Assembly (NCBI GenBank): GCA_963666825.2
Contig: OY763044.2
Span: 3,472,001-3,536,000 of the forward strand
DNA from: Saccharicrinis sp963666825
GTDB lineage: Bacteria; Bacteroidota; Bacteroidia; Bacteroidales; Marinilabiliaceae
Reading direction: 5' to 3'
Length of the DNA stretch: 64,000 nt
Position 1 is the first letter of the stretch. The number at the start of each line of letters is the position of its first letter. Positions 1 to 8,398 of this stretch are shown in pieces. The notes beneath the pieces are model-generated. The model had not been told where the DNA came from. It saw nothing but the letters and a program-made list of their open reading frames with translations, and searched no databases. A program made the translations under genes and the position numbers.

Positions 1-23
1 TTATCTAAATAAAATTCATCGCT

Positions 24-257
24 ATGATAAATCGCAGAACAATATTAAAGCAAGAGTTAGTAACAAAGTTATATCCTAATAGTGTCTCAATTAAATCTGC
101 CATGCAGCATCTAAGGCGTGAGATAGATACATGTCCTGATTTAAAAAGGCAAATTGCGAAAGCTGGTCATACCAAACGGCACTACTATAACAAACAGCAA
201 CTTTTATTAATACTCGACCATTTTTGTGTTGAGCAAGAAGAGTTTGAGGAGCTGTAA
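24..257 (+). CDS. DUF4248-like small protein, copy 1
   Basis: A 77-residue protein with no recognised enzymatic motif. Its pattern (RTILKQELVTKLYPNS, then SAMQHLRREID, then a C-terminal HYYNKQQLLLILDHF) resembles the DUF4248 family found on Bacteroidota mobile elements. That family is small, helical, and of unknown role, possibly a DNA-binding accessory. A clear paralogue lies at 29,639-29,872, with about two thirds of residues identical by eye, so the element carries two copies flanking its cargo. The ATG start is preceded by only 23 bases in this window, so upstream context is not visible. Confidence 0.6.
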   Translation: MINRRTILKQELVTKLYPNSVSIKSAMQHLRREIDTCPDLKRQIAKAGHTKRHYYNKQQLLLILDHFCVEQEEFEEL

Positions 258-329
258 TACTCCATATTAGACAATACTTCCTCCTCCGAAATGAGAAGTC
301 AATTTTTTGTTTAATTAAATTTTAAAATT

Positions 330-551
330 ATGAAGATTAGAACATTTAATGTTTCGGCAGATTTGATGGTTGAATTTGCCGGGTTATTGGGAGAGTATGA
401 ACTTGAAGGTGCAATCATTGGCACAAATGAAGATGATGAAATCCTTGTTAAAGTAGAATACGAACCAGAGGAAAACAGCCAGGCGATTCTTGAAATCATT
501 GACCACCTAGAAGACCTGGACGAAGATTACTCAGAAGAAGATGATGAGTAA
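330..551 (+). CDS. Small acidic hypothetical protein
   Basis: This 73-residue protein is strongly acidic, ending in a run of Asp and Glu (DEDYSEEDDE). I do not recognise a family. It follows the DUF4248-like gene by about 70 bp on the same strand and precedes a 327-bp gap. The N-terminal half has a plausible beta-alpha-beta pattern (MKIRTFNVSADLMVEFAG, EGAIIGTNEDDEILVKVEY). It is probably an element backbone protein of unknown function. The acidic tail would suit a DNA mimic or a protein-binding partner, but that is only a guess. Confidence 0.5.
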   Translation: MKIRTFNVSADLMVEFAGLLGEYELEGAIIGTNEDDEILVKVEYEPEENSQAILEIIDHLEDLDEDYSEEDDE

Positions 552-878
552 GGTAATGGTAAGCTGTGGGTTGTTTTTAATAACCCATAACTTCATTCTA
601 ATACGTTAAGAATCCCTCTCTTTTGCTCAATAGTATTGAAAAGTCTATTAGAAGTAAGTCAAAGAGAAAATCACAAGTGGAATTTTAAAAAATAATAGAT
701 GAGCAGTCACTATTAATAGCTGCAACACATAGAAAAGTAGCTATTTAGTAGAATTTAATTGCTCACATTAGGTAATAATCGCTGCAAAGTTGGTCATAAT
801 AGCTTTTTGTAGAAAAATGTACCTGACCAATAGCTGATAATACCATAAGAATTAAGTACAACATAAAAAAATGCAACA
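552..878. other. Intergenic region with two hairpins
   Basis: There is no gene here. A short stem, TGGGTT (567-572) pairing with AACCCA (582-587), follows the acidic ORF and may end its transcript, although it lacks a T-run. A second inverted repeat, TTGGTCA (790-796) and TGACCAA (824-830), encloses a smaller T5/A5 stem and lies 50-90 bp upstream of the next gene. It could be an operator or leader structure. The words AATAGCT/AGCTATT recur several times between 715 and 835. Confidence 0.35.
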
Positions 879-1997
879 ATGAAGGAAAAACATAGCAATT
901 TACAAGATGCCATTTATCGGAATTTGCAAGAAAACGCAACTTACGCTTATGAAATATTAGTCGAAGACAACTCAGGACATATACTGATTGTACCCCGAAC
1001 CAATAATATCGAGGCTTTTAATGAGAACATGAAATCGGCTAAAGATATTGTCAAGCAAGATGGCGGTAATATCAAAGTAGATATTTATCGTGGTAAAAGT
1101 CCAAAAGCCGGATTAGTTACACGATACAATATTGATATAGAGGATAACAGCAAAACTGAAAGACCTGTAACAAATCAATCTCAAATAGAACAGGCGGTTG
1201 ATATGGCCATTAAAAAATACCAATTCAGTAATAATGTAGGTGGACTGGGAAGTATTGAAAACCTCAATATGTTATTTGGTGAATTAACAGGTAATGAAAC
1301 TGAGAATGAAAACAATGGTAATGCTCTAAATGGTTTAGCAGGATTATTGGGAGCTGTCAATAATTCCCGGTATGAAAACACCTTGATGCAGTTTGAGAAA
1401 AAACTTAGCGATTACAAACAGGAAACCGAACTCAATACATTGAAAAAACAGTTGCATGAAATAACTACTGAACGAGATAGCCTAAAAAACCAAAATCAGG
1501 AATTAGAAAAAGCAAATACGGCATACAAAACAGAGGTGTCAGAGCTTGAAACCCGACTTGCCGGGTATTCAAACACAGAACTATTAAAACGTGTAGCAAC
1601 GGGTGTACTATCTGGCATCGGCAGCAAGATACTTGGGAATAGCCCCAAAGCTGCTGAATTAATGGGTTTATCAAAAGATGAGTTACAAGCTGCCCTGGGT
1701 TTTGTTGAAGAGGATGAAGAATTACAAGGACATTCTTCCATTAGCCAACACGATGTTGAGGTAGAAGAGGTGCCAGTCCCAAAAACAGAACAGCAAAAAC
1801 AAATCTTTAATGCCATAAATGATACTGCAAAAGCACTCAAGCAAAGTGATATTCAATTTGCTATTTACATGATAACAATAATAGGCAATTGCATGGAAAG
1901 CAAAGAGCTAACCAACAGCATGGTTCAGCATCTCGAAAAGGAAAAACAGCGTTTGACCATTGAGGAAGATAATGAAAGCACAGGGAAAGAAGATTAA
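879..1997 (+). CDS. Coiled-coil hypothetical protein of the element backbone
   Basis: A 372-residue protein without a recognised catalytic domain. The N-terminal ~90 residues look like a compact alpha/beta domain (YEILVEDNSGHILIVPRT). A Gly/Asn-rich linker at about 125-155 is followed by a strong coiled coil at roughly 165-230, with heptad-like Leu and Glu/Lys spacing. The C-terminal ~60 residues form a probable helical domain (IFNAINDTAKALKQSDIQF). It ends 41 bp before the primase/helicase gene, so the two are probably cotranscribed. I infer a replication or DNA-handling accessory from position only. The homologous family is not known to me. Confidence 0.55.
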   Translation: MKEKHSNLQDAIYRNLQENATYAYEILVEDNSGHILIVPRTNNIEAFNENMKSAKDIVKQDGGNIKVDIYRGKSPKAGLVTRYNIDIEDNSKTERPVTNQSQIEQAVDMAIKKYQFSNNVGGLGSIENLNMLFGELTGNETENENNGNALNGLAGLLGAVNNSRYENTLMQFEKKLSDYKQETELNTLKKQLHEITTERDSLKNQNQELEKANTAYKTEVSELETRLAGYSNTELLKRVATGVLSGIGSKILGNSPKAAELMGLSKDELQAALGFVEEDEELQGHSSISQHDVEVEEVPVPKTEQQKQIFNAINDTAKALKQSDIQFAIYMITIIGNCMESKELTNSMVQHLEKEKQRLTIEEDNESTGKED

Positions 1998-2038
1998 ACG
2001 GATTTAAACAGCCAGGTTATGGCTCAATAACATTGCAG

Positions 2039-4738
2039 ATGCAGACAATTGAAAAAGTAAAGCAAATTGATATAAAAGCACTTATTGAAAAGGAAACCGG
2101 AACTAGCTTCAATAAAACCAATCAACTGGAACAATGTCCTTTTTGCGGCAGCGGTAAAGGCACGAATCAGTCTCCGGCTTTTAGCATTAAAAAGAAAAAT
2201 AATTTCTACAAATGTTTTTCATGCGGTTCAGGTGGAAGCACCATTGATTTTCTAATATCCCTAAACTCAGGATGGAACGAACATAAGGCTATCAAATATT
2301 TAGAGGAGGAATATCTCGGCATTAAAGAGACATTCCAACCATCAAAGAATGTAACAAGTGCTTTTGAAAAAATGCTTTTTGCGATAAAAAACAATCCAAA
2401 AGAAACTGCTACTGATTACCTAAAATCTCGTGGAATTAGTTTTATTGATGCTTTGCCTGATGATAGTTATTGGTACGATTCACACGCAGATGCCATTGTT
2501 TTTACTGATGCCAACAATCAACTCATTAACCGCAGGATGATTAATCCTGAAAAGGGTAAGCCAAAAGCAAAAAATAACGGAACGTTAAACGGCAGCATTT
2601 ATGATAAAATGTACAATCCTGATTATGATGTTGTTTTCTTACAGGAGGGCGTTGTGAATGCTCTATCAATGAAAGGATGTTCATCCATAGCTTTGTTTTC
2701 CACAGAGAATAAAATCAAGAATCCTAAAATCCTTCAAAAGTATATTGAAGGGAAAATCGTTGTTTTAGCAATGGATAACGATAGTGCAGAAAATAAATGT
2801 GCAGAGTACTATCAAGATTTTATTTTGTCCAACCGATTTGACATTAAATCACTACGTAGGTTGGTGCTTCCAGAGAATAAGGATGCCAATGATTTACTTC
2901 AGGACAAAACAATAGTTGACTTTCTTCAAAACATGAACAATTACCAATTGCTTTGGGAAGATATTATTAATAAACCTATTCCAAAATTTAGCCTTGATGA
3001 ACTGACCGATATTGAAGAATACAACTTTTATAAGAAAAATGGATGCTACTATGCCAATGAGTTTCATAAAAGCAAACCTGTTGAAAGAAAGCTATCCAAC
3101 TTCCTGATGGATTCGGTTTATCACTTAATGGATGGCACAAAAGAAAGCAAACGCTTGATTAAGTTTCAACGAAATACCGGAGAGATTACGGTAAATGAAA
3201 TTACAAGCTCGGAGCTTAACCTCGATAAGTTTAAGAAGGTAATTCGTAGCATATCCGGGCGTGGCTTAACATTCTTTGGGAACACACAAAATCTTGACAC
3301 TATCCTGACTTACTTGTACGATAATGAAAAAAATGCCATTGCTGTAAATCAGCTGGGTTATCAGCAAGAATCAAAAACCTATTGTTTTGCAGATGCTACA
3401 ATAACCCATGATAATAAATTGCTTTATCCTGATAAGCTCGGCATTGTGAATCATGCCAAATCCGCCTATTATTTGCCTCCATTTGCATACACAAACCTTG
3501 ACGATAAAAGTTATTCCGGACAACGTAAATTTACATACAAAGCAGGAAACCTGAACTTTAAAGAATGGTCGGAACTGATTTATAAAGCTTATGGTATTAA
3601 TGGCGCAATTGGTATATCCTTCATCATACTTGCCTTGTATCGTGATTTCATACTTGAACTGACTGGCTTTTTCCCATTCCTGTTCCTGTTTGGAGACCAG
3701 GGAGCTGGTAAATCAAATTTTGTCAACTTTTTTCTACATCTGTTTGGCGAACCGAATCATGGCATATCATTACTAAACTCAACTGATAAAGGTTTTTCTC
3801 GTTCGCTTACTCAACGAAATAATGCACTTTATTATCTGAAGGAATACACCAATGCCATTGATAAGAAAACGGTTGATGTGTTTAAAACTGGTTACGATGG
3901 AGAGCTTTACACTATGGCTCAAAAAAGCAATGACAATAAAACTACAACGCTTGAAATCAGTTCTGCATGTATGGTAGATGGTAACGAGCTGCCCACATCA
4001 GAAGCTGCATTATTTGCCAGAATGATTGTACTACATTTTGAGGACAACAAGTTTTCAGACGAAAGCACCCAAGCTTATAAAATCCTTTTAAAAGAAAAAG
4101 AACAAGGTTTTTGCAACATAACCAGGGAACTTCTAAAATACCGGAATGTAATTGAATCGAGGTTTAAAACGGTGTTTGATTCTATCTTTTACGAACTAAA
4201 ACCGGAAATAACAGCTGTTACAGAAATATCTGACCGACAGATTAAACACATAGCTTTATTGCTAACTCCTGTTCAGCTTTTACAAAACTATTTGGAGCTT
4301 CCATTCGATTATTCACCATACAAACAGTCCGTTATTGAGAATACAATTAAGCAAAATGAGATGGCCAGTACCATTAAAGATGTCTCCATATTTTGGGAAG
4401 CCATTGCTTTTAAACTGAGCCAACCAAAAAGTGAGATTAAAGTAAACACGCATTACTTAAAAGACCCGGTAAATAAGAACCTGTTTATTAAATTTCCTCT
4501 CCTGTTTCCATATTACAAGGAATATGTAAAAAAGAATGGATTTAATGATTTAGATGCGAACTCATTGAAATCATTGCTCACATCAAAAGGCAATACATCT
4601 TTCATTCAAAATACAACACAGAAATCGAGAGATAAGGCAATTAATAAAAAACCTTTGGGAAGCTGTTATCGGTTTAAATATGAAGATATACCCGAAAGTA
4701 TGGGGATAATAATAAATGATGTTGAACTGAACTTATAA
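2039..4738 (+). CDS. Primase/helicase (CHC2 zinc finger, Toprim-like, P-loop ATPase)
   Basis: About 899 residues. The N-terminus carries a CHC2-type primase zinc finger with C33-P-F-C36 and C59-F-S-C62. A Toprim-like segment follows (FLQEGVVNALSMKG, then VVLAMDNDSA at about 240). After a middle region, a Walker A motif GDQGAGKS lies near residue 552-559, followed by helicase-like sequence. This is the architecture of element- and phage-encoded primase-helicases that start replication of an excised or mobilised circle. I chose the ATG at 2039; a TTG two codons upstream (2033) is also possible. It is the last backbone gene before the cargo and is followed at once by a terminator and a GTTAAC repeat cluster, a plausible replication-origin neighbourhood. 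Confidence 0.85.
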   Translation: MQTIEKVKQIDIKALIEKETGTSFNKTNQLEQCPFCGSGKGTNQSPAFSIKKKNNFYKCFSCGSGGSTIDFLISLNSGWNEHKAIKYLEEEYLGIKETFQPSKNVTSAFEKMLFAIKNNPKETATDYLKSRGISFIDALPDDSYWYDSHADAIVFTDANNQLINRRMINPEKGKPKAKNNGTLNGSIYDKMYNPDYDVVFLQEGVVNALSMKGCSSIALFSTENKIKNPKILQKYIEGKIVVLAMDNDSAENKCAEYYQDFILSNRFDIKSLRRLVLPENKDANDLLQDKTIVDFLQNMNNYQLLWEDIINKPIPKFSLDELTDIEEYNFYKKNGCYYANEFHKSKPVERKLSNFLMDSVYHLMDGTKESKRLIKFQRNTGEITVNEITSSELNLDKFKKVIRSISGRGLTFFGNTQNLDTILTYLYDNEKNAIAVNQLGYQQESKTYCFADATITHDNKLLYPDKLGIVNHAKSAYYLPPFAYTNLDDKSYSGQRKFTYKAGNLNFKEWSELIYKAYGINGAIGISFIILALYRDFILELTGFFPFLFLFGDQGAGKSNFVNFFLHLFGEPNHGISLLNSTDKGFSRSLTQRNNALYYLKEYTNAIDKKTVDVFKTGYDGELYTMAQKSNDNKTTTLEISSACMVDGNELPTSEAALFARMIVLHFEDNKFSDESTQAYKILLKEKEQGFCNITRELLKYRNVIESRFKTVFDSIFYELKPEITAVTEISDRQIKHIALLLTPVQLLQNYLELPFDYSPYKQSVIENTIKQNEMASTIKDVSIFWEAIAFKLSQPKSEIKVNTHYLKDPVNKNLFIKFPLLFPYYKEYVKKNGFNDLDANSLKSLLTSKGNTSFIQNTTQKSRDKAINKKPLGSCYRFKYEDIPESMGIIINDVELNL

Positions 4739-4763
4739 TACCGTTTTAATCGGTATTTTTTTT
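4737..4763 (+). terminator. Terminator after the primase/helicase
   Basis: The stem AATACCG (4737-4743) and CGGTATT (4751-4757) has a 7-nt loop and is followed by an uninterrupted T8 run. It overlaps the stop codon region of the primase gene and separates the backbone from the cargo. Confidence 0.8.
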
Positions 4764-4803
4764 GTCCTTATTAAACTTGAAAAGATGTTGAACTAAAAAC
4801 TTT

Positions 4804-4890
4804 GTTAACTATGTTAACCGTGTTAACCAAATATCTTATTATTCAGTACTACAACTCTTTAGCGGTTAACATGAGGTAAACATGGTTAAC
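4804..4890. repeat. GTTAAC cluster, left (iteron-like)
   Basis: Three GTTAAC words start at 4804, 4813 and 4822, exactly 9 bp apart. After a 37-bp gap there are two more at 4865 and 4885, with a degenerate GTAAAC at 4876. GTTAAC is itself palindromic. A related cluster with the same 9-bp triplet and similar gap lies at 29,218-29,316 in inverted order. It could be binding sites for an element protein, an origin of replication, or recombination-end sites. Confidence 0.7.
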
Positions 4891-4961
4891 ATATTTCCCT
4901 TTGTACCGACTTGTAGACAATGTAATATAGAATTAAAAAAAAGAATCAATAAATTTTTATA

Positions 4962-5003
4962 ATGAGATATATCTCATTATATTTGTAGTGAGAATATTCT
5001 CAT
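4962..5003. promoter_or_regulatory. Two palindromic operators upstream of the DUF134 gene
   Basis: Two perfect or near-perfect 16-bp palindromes, ATGAGATATATCTCAT (4962-4977) and GTGAGAATATTCTCAT (4988-5003), share the form RTGAGA-N4-TCTCAT. Their centres are 26 bp apart, and they end 20 bp before the start of the DUF134 gene, the first cargo gene. This is the arrangement expected for a dimeric repressor or activator binding twice in the promoter. Autoregulation by the DUF134 protein is the simplest inference. Confidence 0.7.
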
Positions 5004-5023
5004 TTAAATATTTAGTTGTCTGT

Positions 5024-5434
5024 ATGCCAAGGCGTAGAAGGTTAAGAAAAGTGATTGCTCCTCCTGGATTTAAAGGATATAAACCTTATGGGGCAAATCA
5101 TTCTAAAAATGAATTTATTGAATTGCTTTATGAAGAATACGAAGCAATAAAATTGTCGGATTATGATTTTATGAACCACGAAACAGCAGCAAAAGTGATG
5201 GGCATTTCCCGTCCAACCTTTGCAAGAATTTACGAAAGCGCAAGAAGAAAAATTGCAAAGGCAATGGTTGAGGTAAAAGAAATCAGAACGGTTTATGGAA
5301 ACGCATTATTAGATAAAAACTGGTATGAATGCCATGTATGCAATGCACGATTTACTATACCTAAAACACAAAACAAGCACTGCTGTGCAATATGTTCATC
5401 TATTAATATTAATCTTTTAAAAAATGATATATGA
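5024..5434 (+). CDS. DUF134 family regulator with helix-turn-helix
   Basis: A 136-residue protein starting MPRRRRLRKVIAPPGFKGY, the characteristic DUF134 N-terminus. A sigma-70-region-4-like helix-turn-helix follows at about 45-80 (LSDYDFMNHETAAKVMGIS, then RPTFARIYESARRKIA). The C-terminus holds CHVC and CAIC pairs, a probable zinc or metal site, giving a metal- or redox-sensing look. I chose the ATG at 5024 because the family begins MPR; an in-frame ATG-less extension upstream would run over the operator palindromes. DUF134 proteins commonly sit beside NifX-type genes in anaerobes. It overlaps the next gene by 4 bp (ATGA). I infer that it controls the cargo operon. Confidence 0.85.
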   Translation: MPRRRRLRKVIAPPGFKGYKPYGANHSKNEFIELLYEEYEAIKLSDYDFMNHETAAKVMGISRPTFARIYESARRKIAKAMVEVKEIRTVYGNALLDKNWYECHVCNARFTIPKTQNKHCCAICSSININLLKNDI

Positions 5435-5748
5435 AAACAATAATAACATCATCTGGAAATATAACAACTGCGGTTTTTGATAAGCGTTTTGGAAGGGCCG
5501 CATGGTTTTGTATTTACGATGATCAAACCGGAGAAGCAGAGTTCATTGAAAACGTGAATCTCAATGCATCTAATGGTGCAGGTACGAAGGCTGCTGAAAA
5601 GGCTATTGAATTAAATGTTAAAAAAATAATCTCAGGCGACTTTGGCCCAAAAGCTAAAGAGCTGTTGGATAAGTTTGAAATTCAAATGGTCATCTTACAA
5701 GATGACAGCTTAACAATTGAAAATATCATTAATAAACTTAAAAATTAG
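5431..5748 (+). CDS. NifX/NifB-type dinitrogenase iron-molybdenum cofactor family protein
   Basis: A 105-residue single-domain protein of the NifX/NafY/ORP fold (dinitrogenase iron-molybdenum cofactor biosynthesis family). Visible hallmarks are the N-terminal beta strand, DKRFGRAAWFCIYD, the central NASNGAGTKAAEKAIELNV helix, and ISGDFGPKAKELLDKF. Family members bind metal-sulfur clusters such as NifB-co or the Mo-Cu-S cluster of orange protein. There are no nif structural genes in the window, so nitrogen fixation is not implied. It is translationally coupled to the DUF134 gene by an ATGA overlap. A second family member lies at 6286. Confidence 0.85.
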   Translation: MKTIITSSGNITTAVFDKRFGRAAWFCIYDDQTGEAEFIENVNLNASNGAGTKAAEKAIELNVKKIISGDFGPKAKELLDKFEIQMVILQDDSLTIENIINKLKN

Positions 5749-5752
5749 AATT

Positions 5753-5959
5753 ATGCCAAGATTTGATAGAACAGGCCCAGAAGGACAAGGTTCTCAGACA
5801 GGCCGTAAAATGGGGAAATGTAATCCCAACAATCGGGAAACTACCGAACAAATTGATGTTAGTGAAACTTCTCGTGGATTAGGAAGAGGGTTTGGCAGAA
5901 GAACAGGTAGAGGTGCAGGTAAAGGTTTGGGTAGAAGGAATGGAAGGGGGAACGCTTGA
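5753..5959 (+). CDS. DUF5320-like Gly/Arg-rich small protein
   Basis: A 68-residue protein beginning MPRFDRTGPEGQGSQTGRKM, the signature start of DUF5320-like proteins that accompany NifX/ORP and MinD-type ATPase genes in anaerobes. The C-terminal 30 residues are a low-complexity run of Gly and Arg (GLGRGFGRRTGRGAGKGLG). Function is unknown. I chose the ATG at 5753, five bases after the stop of the preceding gene, because the family starts MPxxDRTGP. Confidence 0.75.
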   Translation: MPRFDRTGPEGQGSQTGRKMGKCNPNNRETTEQIDVSETSRGLGRGFGRRTGRGAGKGLGRRNGRGNA

Positions 5960-5987
5960 TTTCAGGTAGTTTAAAACTCAGTTTTAG

Positions 5988-6280
5988 ATAATCGTGTATC
6001 CTTCAGGTATGCGATTATTTAATTCAAATAACGGGTATTCCAAGGTAAAAGCATTGACATTTAATCTTTTATCGGGGTTACTACCTATTTAGGTAGGTTG
6101 TTAGCAGAAAATAAACCAATTCTTTATGTATTGGCTTTTTCCGAAGCAATCTTTATTTATATAACATTGGAAGACCTTGTACCGCAAATACACAGAAAAA
6201 CCAATTTCAAAGATTCTTTAGCACAAGTAAGCCTGATTTTAACAGGTATGTTAATCATTTATACATTAGAAAAAATTTAA
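5988..6280 (+). pseudogene. ZIP-family metal transporter remnant, frameshifted
   Basis: Two overlapping frames together give the C-terminal part of a ZIP (ZupT-like) divalent-metal permease. The first frame reads NGYSKVKALTFNLLSGLLPI and hits a stop at about 6091. The adjacent frame continues LGRLLAENKPILYVLAFSEA, then YITLEDLVPQIHRKT, a recognisable ZIP transmembrane block with the E-D-L-x-P-x-x-H motif. The N-terminal half is missing, so this is a decayed fragment. Its location between the two NifX-type genes suggests the ancestral cluster contained a metal permease. Confidence 0.7.
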
Positions 6281-6285
6281 TAAAC

Positions 6286-6654
6286 ATGACAAAAAAAATT
6301 GCTTTGCCTGTTAACGAAACAGGAATACTGGATGCTCATTTTGGGCATTGTAAGTTTTTCGCATTGGTAAATACCGATGGCGATAAAGTTATTTCAGAAG
6401 AAAAAGTTGTGCCTCCCCCACACGAACCTGGTTTGTTACCTCAATGGTTAGGTGAGAAAGGCGTAACAGACATTATAGCCGGAGGGATGGGACAAAAAGC
6501 TATTCAACTGTTTAACCAAAACGGAGTAAATGCTTTTGTTGGTGCGCCCCAACTAAATGCCATTGAATTAGTGAAAGGACACTTAGACGGCACATTAAAT
6601 TTTACGGCTAATTATTGCAATCATGATGCAGATCATGAATGTGGTGGACATTAA
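6286..6654 (+). CDS. NifX/ORP-like metal-cluster protein with His/Cys-rich tail
   Basis: This 122-residue member of the dinitrogenase iron-molybdenum cofactor family has the motifs MTKKIALPVNE, DAHFGHCKFFALV and DIIAGGMGQKAIQLFNQNGV. The order DxHFGHC near the N-terminus and the C-terminal tail CNHDADHECGGH supply several Cys and His ligands. In sulfate reducers the related orange protein carries a Mo-Cu-sulfide cluster and is encoded beside two MinD-type ATPases and a Mrp ATPase, exactly the genes found downstream here. I therefore infer an ORP-like role. Whether this protein binds Mo, Cu or Fe cannot be seen. Confidence 0.85.
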   Translation: MTKKIALPVNETGILDAHFGHCKFFALVNTDGDKVISEEKVVPPPHEPGLLPQWLGEKGVTDIIAGGMGQKAIQLFNQNGVNAFVGAPQLNAIELVKGHLDGTLNFTANYCNHDADHECGGH

Positions 6655-6666
6655 TATAAAATTTGA

Positions 6667-7509
6667 ATGAGACCAGAGTGTTATTTTTGTCACATAAAAA
6701 CTGTGAAAAATCTGCTTGCTAAGTTTAATCCTCCAAAAACTGTTTCGGAGGATTTCATCTTTTCAGTGCATGAAATATTGGGGGATAATCGCAGTATGAT
6801 TAATCCCAAATTAGCTACTAATATTCAACGCATTGCAAAACAAAAGTTGAATAACAAAGATTTGTATGCTAGTGAGAAACTAAGTGCTAATAAATTATTA
6901 TTAGCTGATTATGAGTATTGGAGGAACTATATCGACAACAGTAATAATCCTTTTTATACAGCAGTTAGACTTGCCGTAGCAGGAAATATTATAGACTATG
7001 GGGCGCACAGCGTAAATGGAGATATTAAGGAACAAATAAAAGATTTAATAAACACTCCCTTTGCTATTGACAAATCAAAAGAGTTCAAGAAAGCTATTGA
7101 TAAAGCTGAACGGATATTATATCTAGGTGACAATGCCGGGGAAGTATTTTTCGACCGATTACTGCTTGAAACTATACGTCATCCTAAAGTAACTTTTGTA
7201 ACAAGAGGAGCGCCTGTAATTAACGATGTTACAATAGAAGACGCCAAACAGGTTGGTATTGATAATATATGCGAGATAATTGATAATGGGTTCGATGCAC
7301 CATCAACTTTGTTGGAGTTTTGTTCTGATGAATTTAAACTGGCATATAATAGTGCAGACTTAATCATTTCAAAAGGCCAGGGCAATTTTGAGGGATTAAT
7401 GAACGAGAAACACCCAAACACATTTTTTCTGCTTATGGCAAAATGTGAACCAATGGCAGAAATGCTGGGGTGTAGTATGAATGACCTTATAGTAACTCAG
7501 TTAAATTAA
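6667..7509 (+). CDS. DUF89 (ARMT1-like) family protein
   Basis: A 280-residue protein of the DUF89 family. It has the N-terminal MRPECYFCHIK pair (C5, C8), the central YLGDNAGEVFFDRLLLE motif with the metal-binding Asp/Asn, VTRGAPVINDVT, and the C-terminal KGQGNFEGL signature. Known DUF89 proteins are metal-dependent phosphatases or carboxyl methyltransferases acting on small phosphorylated metabolites. Bacterial and archaeal forms with the N-terminal CxxC are uncharacterised. It starts 12 bp after the ORP-like gene and ends 7 bp before the first MinD-type ATPase, so it is an operon member, as in many anaerobe ORP-type clusters. Confidence 0.85.
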   Translation: MRPECYFCHIKTVKNLLAKFNPPKTVSEDFIFSVHEILGDNRSMINPKLATNIQRIAKQKLNNKDLYASEKLSANKLLLADYEYWRNYIDNSNNPFYTAVRLAVAGNIIDYGAHSVNGDIKEQIKDLINTPFAIDKSKEFKKAIDKAERILYLGDNAGEVFFDRLLLETIRHPKVTFVTRGAPVINDVTIEDAKQVGIDNICEIIDNGFDAPSTLLEFCSDEFKLAYNSADLIISKGQGNFEGLMNEKHPNTFFLLMAKCEPMAEMLGCSMNDLIVTQLN

Positions 7510-7516
7510 TATTGAC

Positions 7517-8389
7517 ATGTCATACAAAATTGCAATAGCAAGTGGAAAAGGCGGAACCGGAAAAACAACAGTTGCAGTAAACTTATATGCCATGCTACAT
7601 AAAGTATTAGGCAATAAAATAGAACTGGTTGATTGTGATGTGGAAGAACCCAATGATCTTATATTCTTTGAGGGTGCGATTAAGGAAAAACAGGAAGAGG
7701 TTTTTCAATTAATACCTCATATTGATACAGATAAATGTACTTTTTGTCGTGAGTGTGTTGATTATTGCGAGTTTAATGCCATTGTTGTAATACCACCTGT
7801 AAATTTTGCCGAAGTAAACAAAAGCCTGTGCCATTCCTGTGGTGCTTGTATGGTTGCTTGCAAGCATAACGCAATAACTGAGAATCCTGAAACAATTGGC
7901 TGGGTAAACTCATACCGGACAAAAAATATCAATGGCTTAAAAGAAGGCAGGCTCAAAATTGGTTCTGCTATGCAAACTATGCTGATTAAAGACCTCAAAA
8001 AAAGAGTGTCGGAAAATAATGAAATTGTAATTTTTGATGCCCCTCCGGGAACGAGCTGTCCTGTGGTAGAAACTATTAGCGATGCAAATTACGTGATACT
8101 TGTCACAGAGCCAACCCTTTTTGGTTTACATGATTTAAAATTAATGGTAAACCTTATGAAAGAAGTAGAAATACCTTTTGGGGTTATTGTGAACAAAGCT
8201 GGTTTAGGCAGTAATGAAGTATATAAATATTTAAAAAATGAAGGCATTAAACTTTTGGGTGAATTGCCTTTTAGTCGGGACTATGCAAGCATTTACGCAA
8301 AAGGAAATATTGTTGAAAACACACCTGATAACATAAAACTCAGTTATGAAAAAATAGTTGAGAATTTATCACATAAACTAATGAAATGA
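7517..8389 (+). CDS. MinD/ParA-type ATPase with inserted 2[4Fe-4S] ferredoxin domain (1)
   Basis: 290 residues. It has a deviant Walker A motif ASGKGGTGKTT at the N-terminus and DAPPGTSCPVVE as the switch/Walker B region. Inserted between them (residues ~72-120) are two ferredoxin motifs, CTFCRECVDYCEF and CHSCGACMVACKH. This is the architecture of the paired ATPases in the anaerobe-specific orange-protein cluster (for example in Desulfovibrio). They probably use ATP hydrolysis to assemble or deliver a metal-sulfur cluster, or act in cell-division positioning. It lacks the NifH arrangement of cluster cysteines, so it is not nitrogenase reductase. It is followed after 9 bp by a paralogue. Confidence 0.88.
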   Translation: MSYKIAIASGKGGTGKTTVAVNLYAMLHKVLGNKIELVDCDVEEPNDLIFFEGAIKEKQEEVFQLIPHIDTDKCTFCRECVDYCEFNAIVVIPPVNFAEVNKSLCHSCGACMVACKHNAITENPETIGWVNSYRTKNINGLKEGRLKIGSAMQTMLIKDLKKRVSENNEIVIFDAPPGTSCPVVETISDANYVILVTEPTLFGLHDLKLMVNLMKEVEIPFGVIVNKAGLGSNEVYKYLKNEGIKLLGELPFSRDYASIYAKGNIVENTPDNIKLSYEKIVENLSHKLMK

Positions 8390-8398
8390 ACATGAATT

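Noticed and set aside
5431..6654. NifX-type proteins as evidence of nitrogen fixation
   Set aside because: No nifHDK, nifB or nifEN is in the window. The family is broad and includes orange protein and other cluster carriers.
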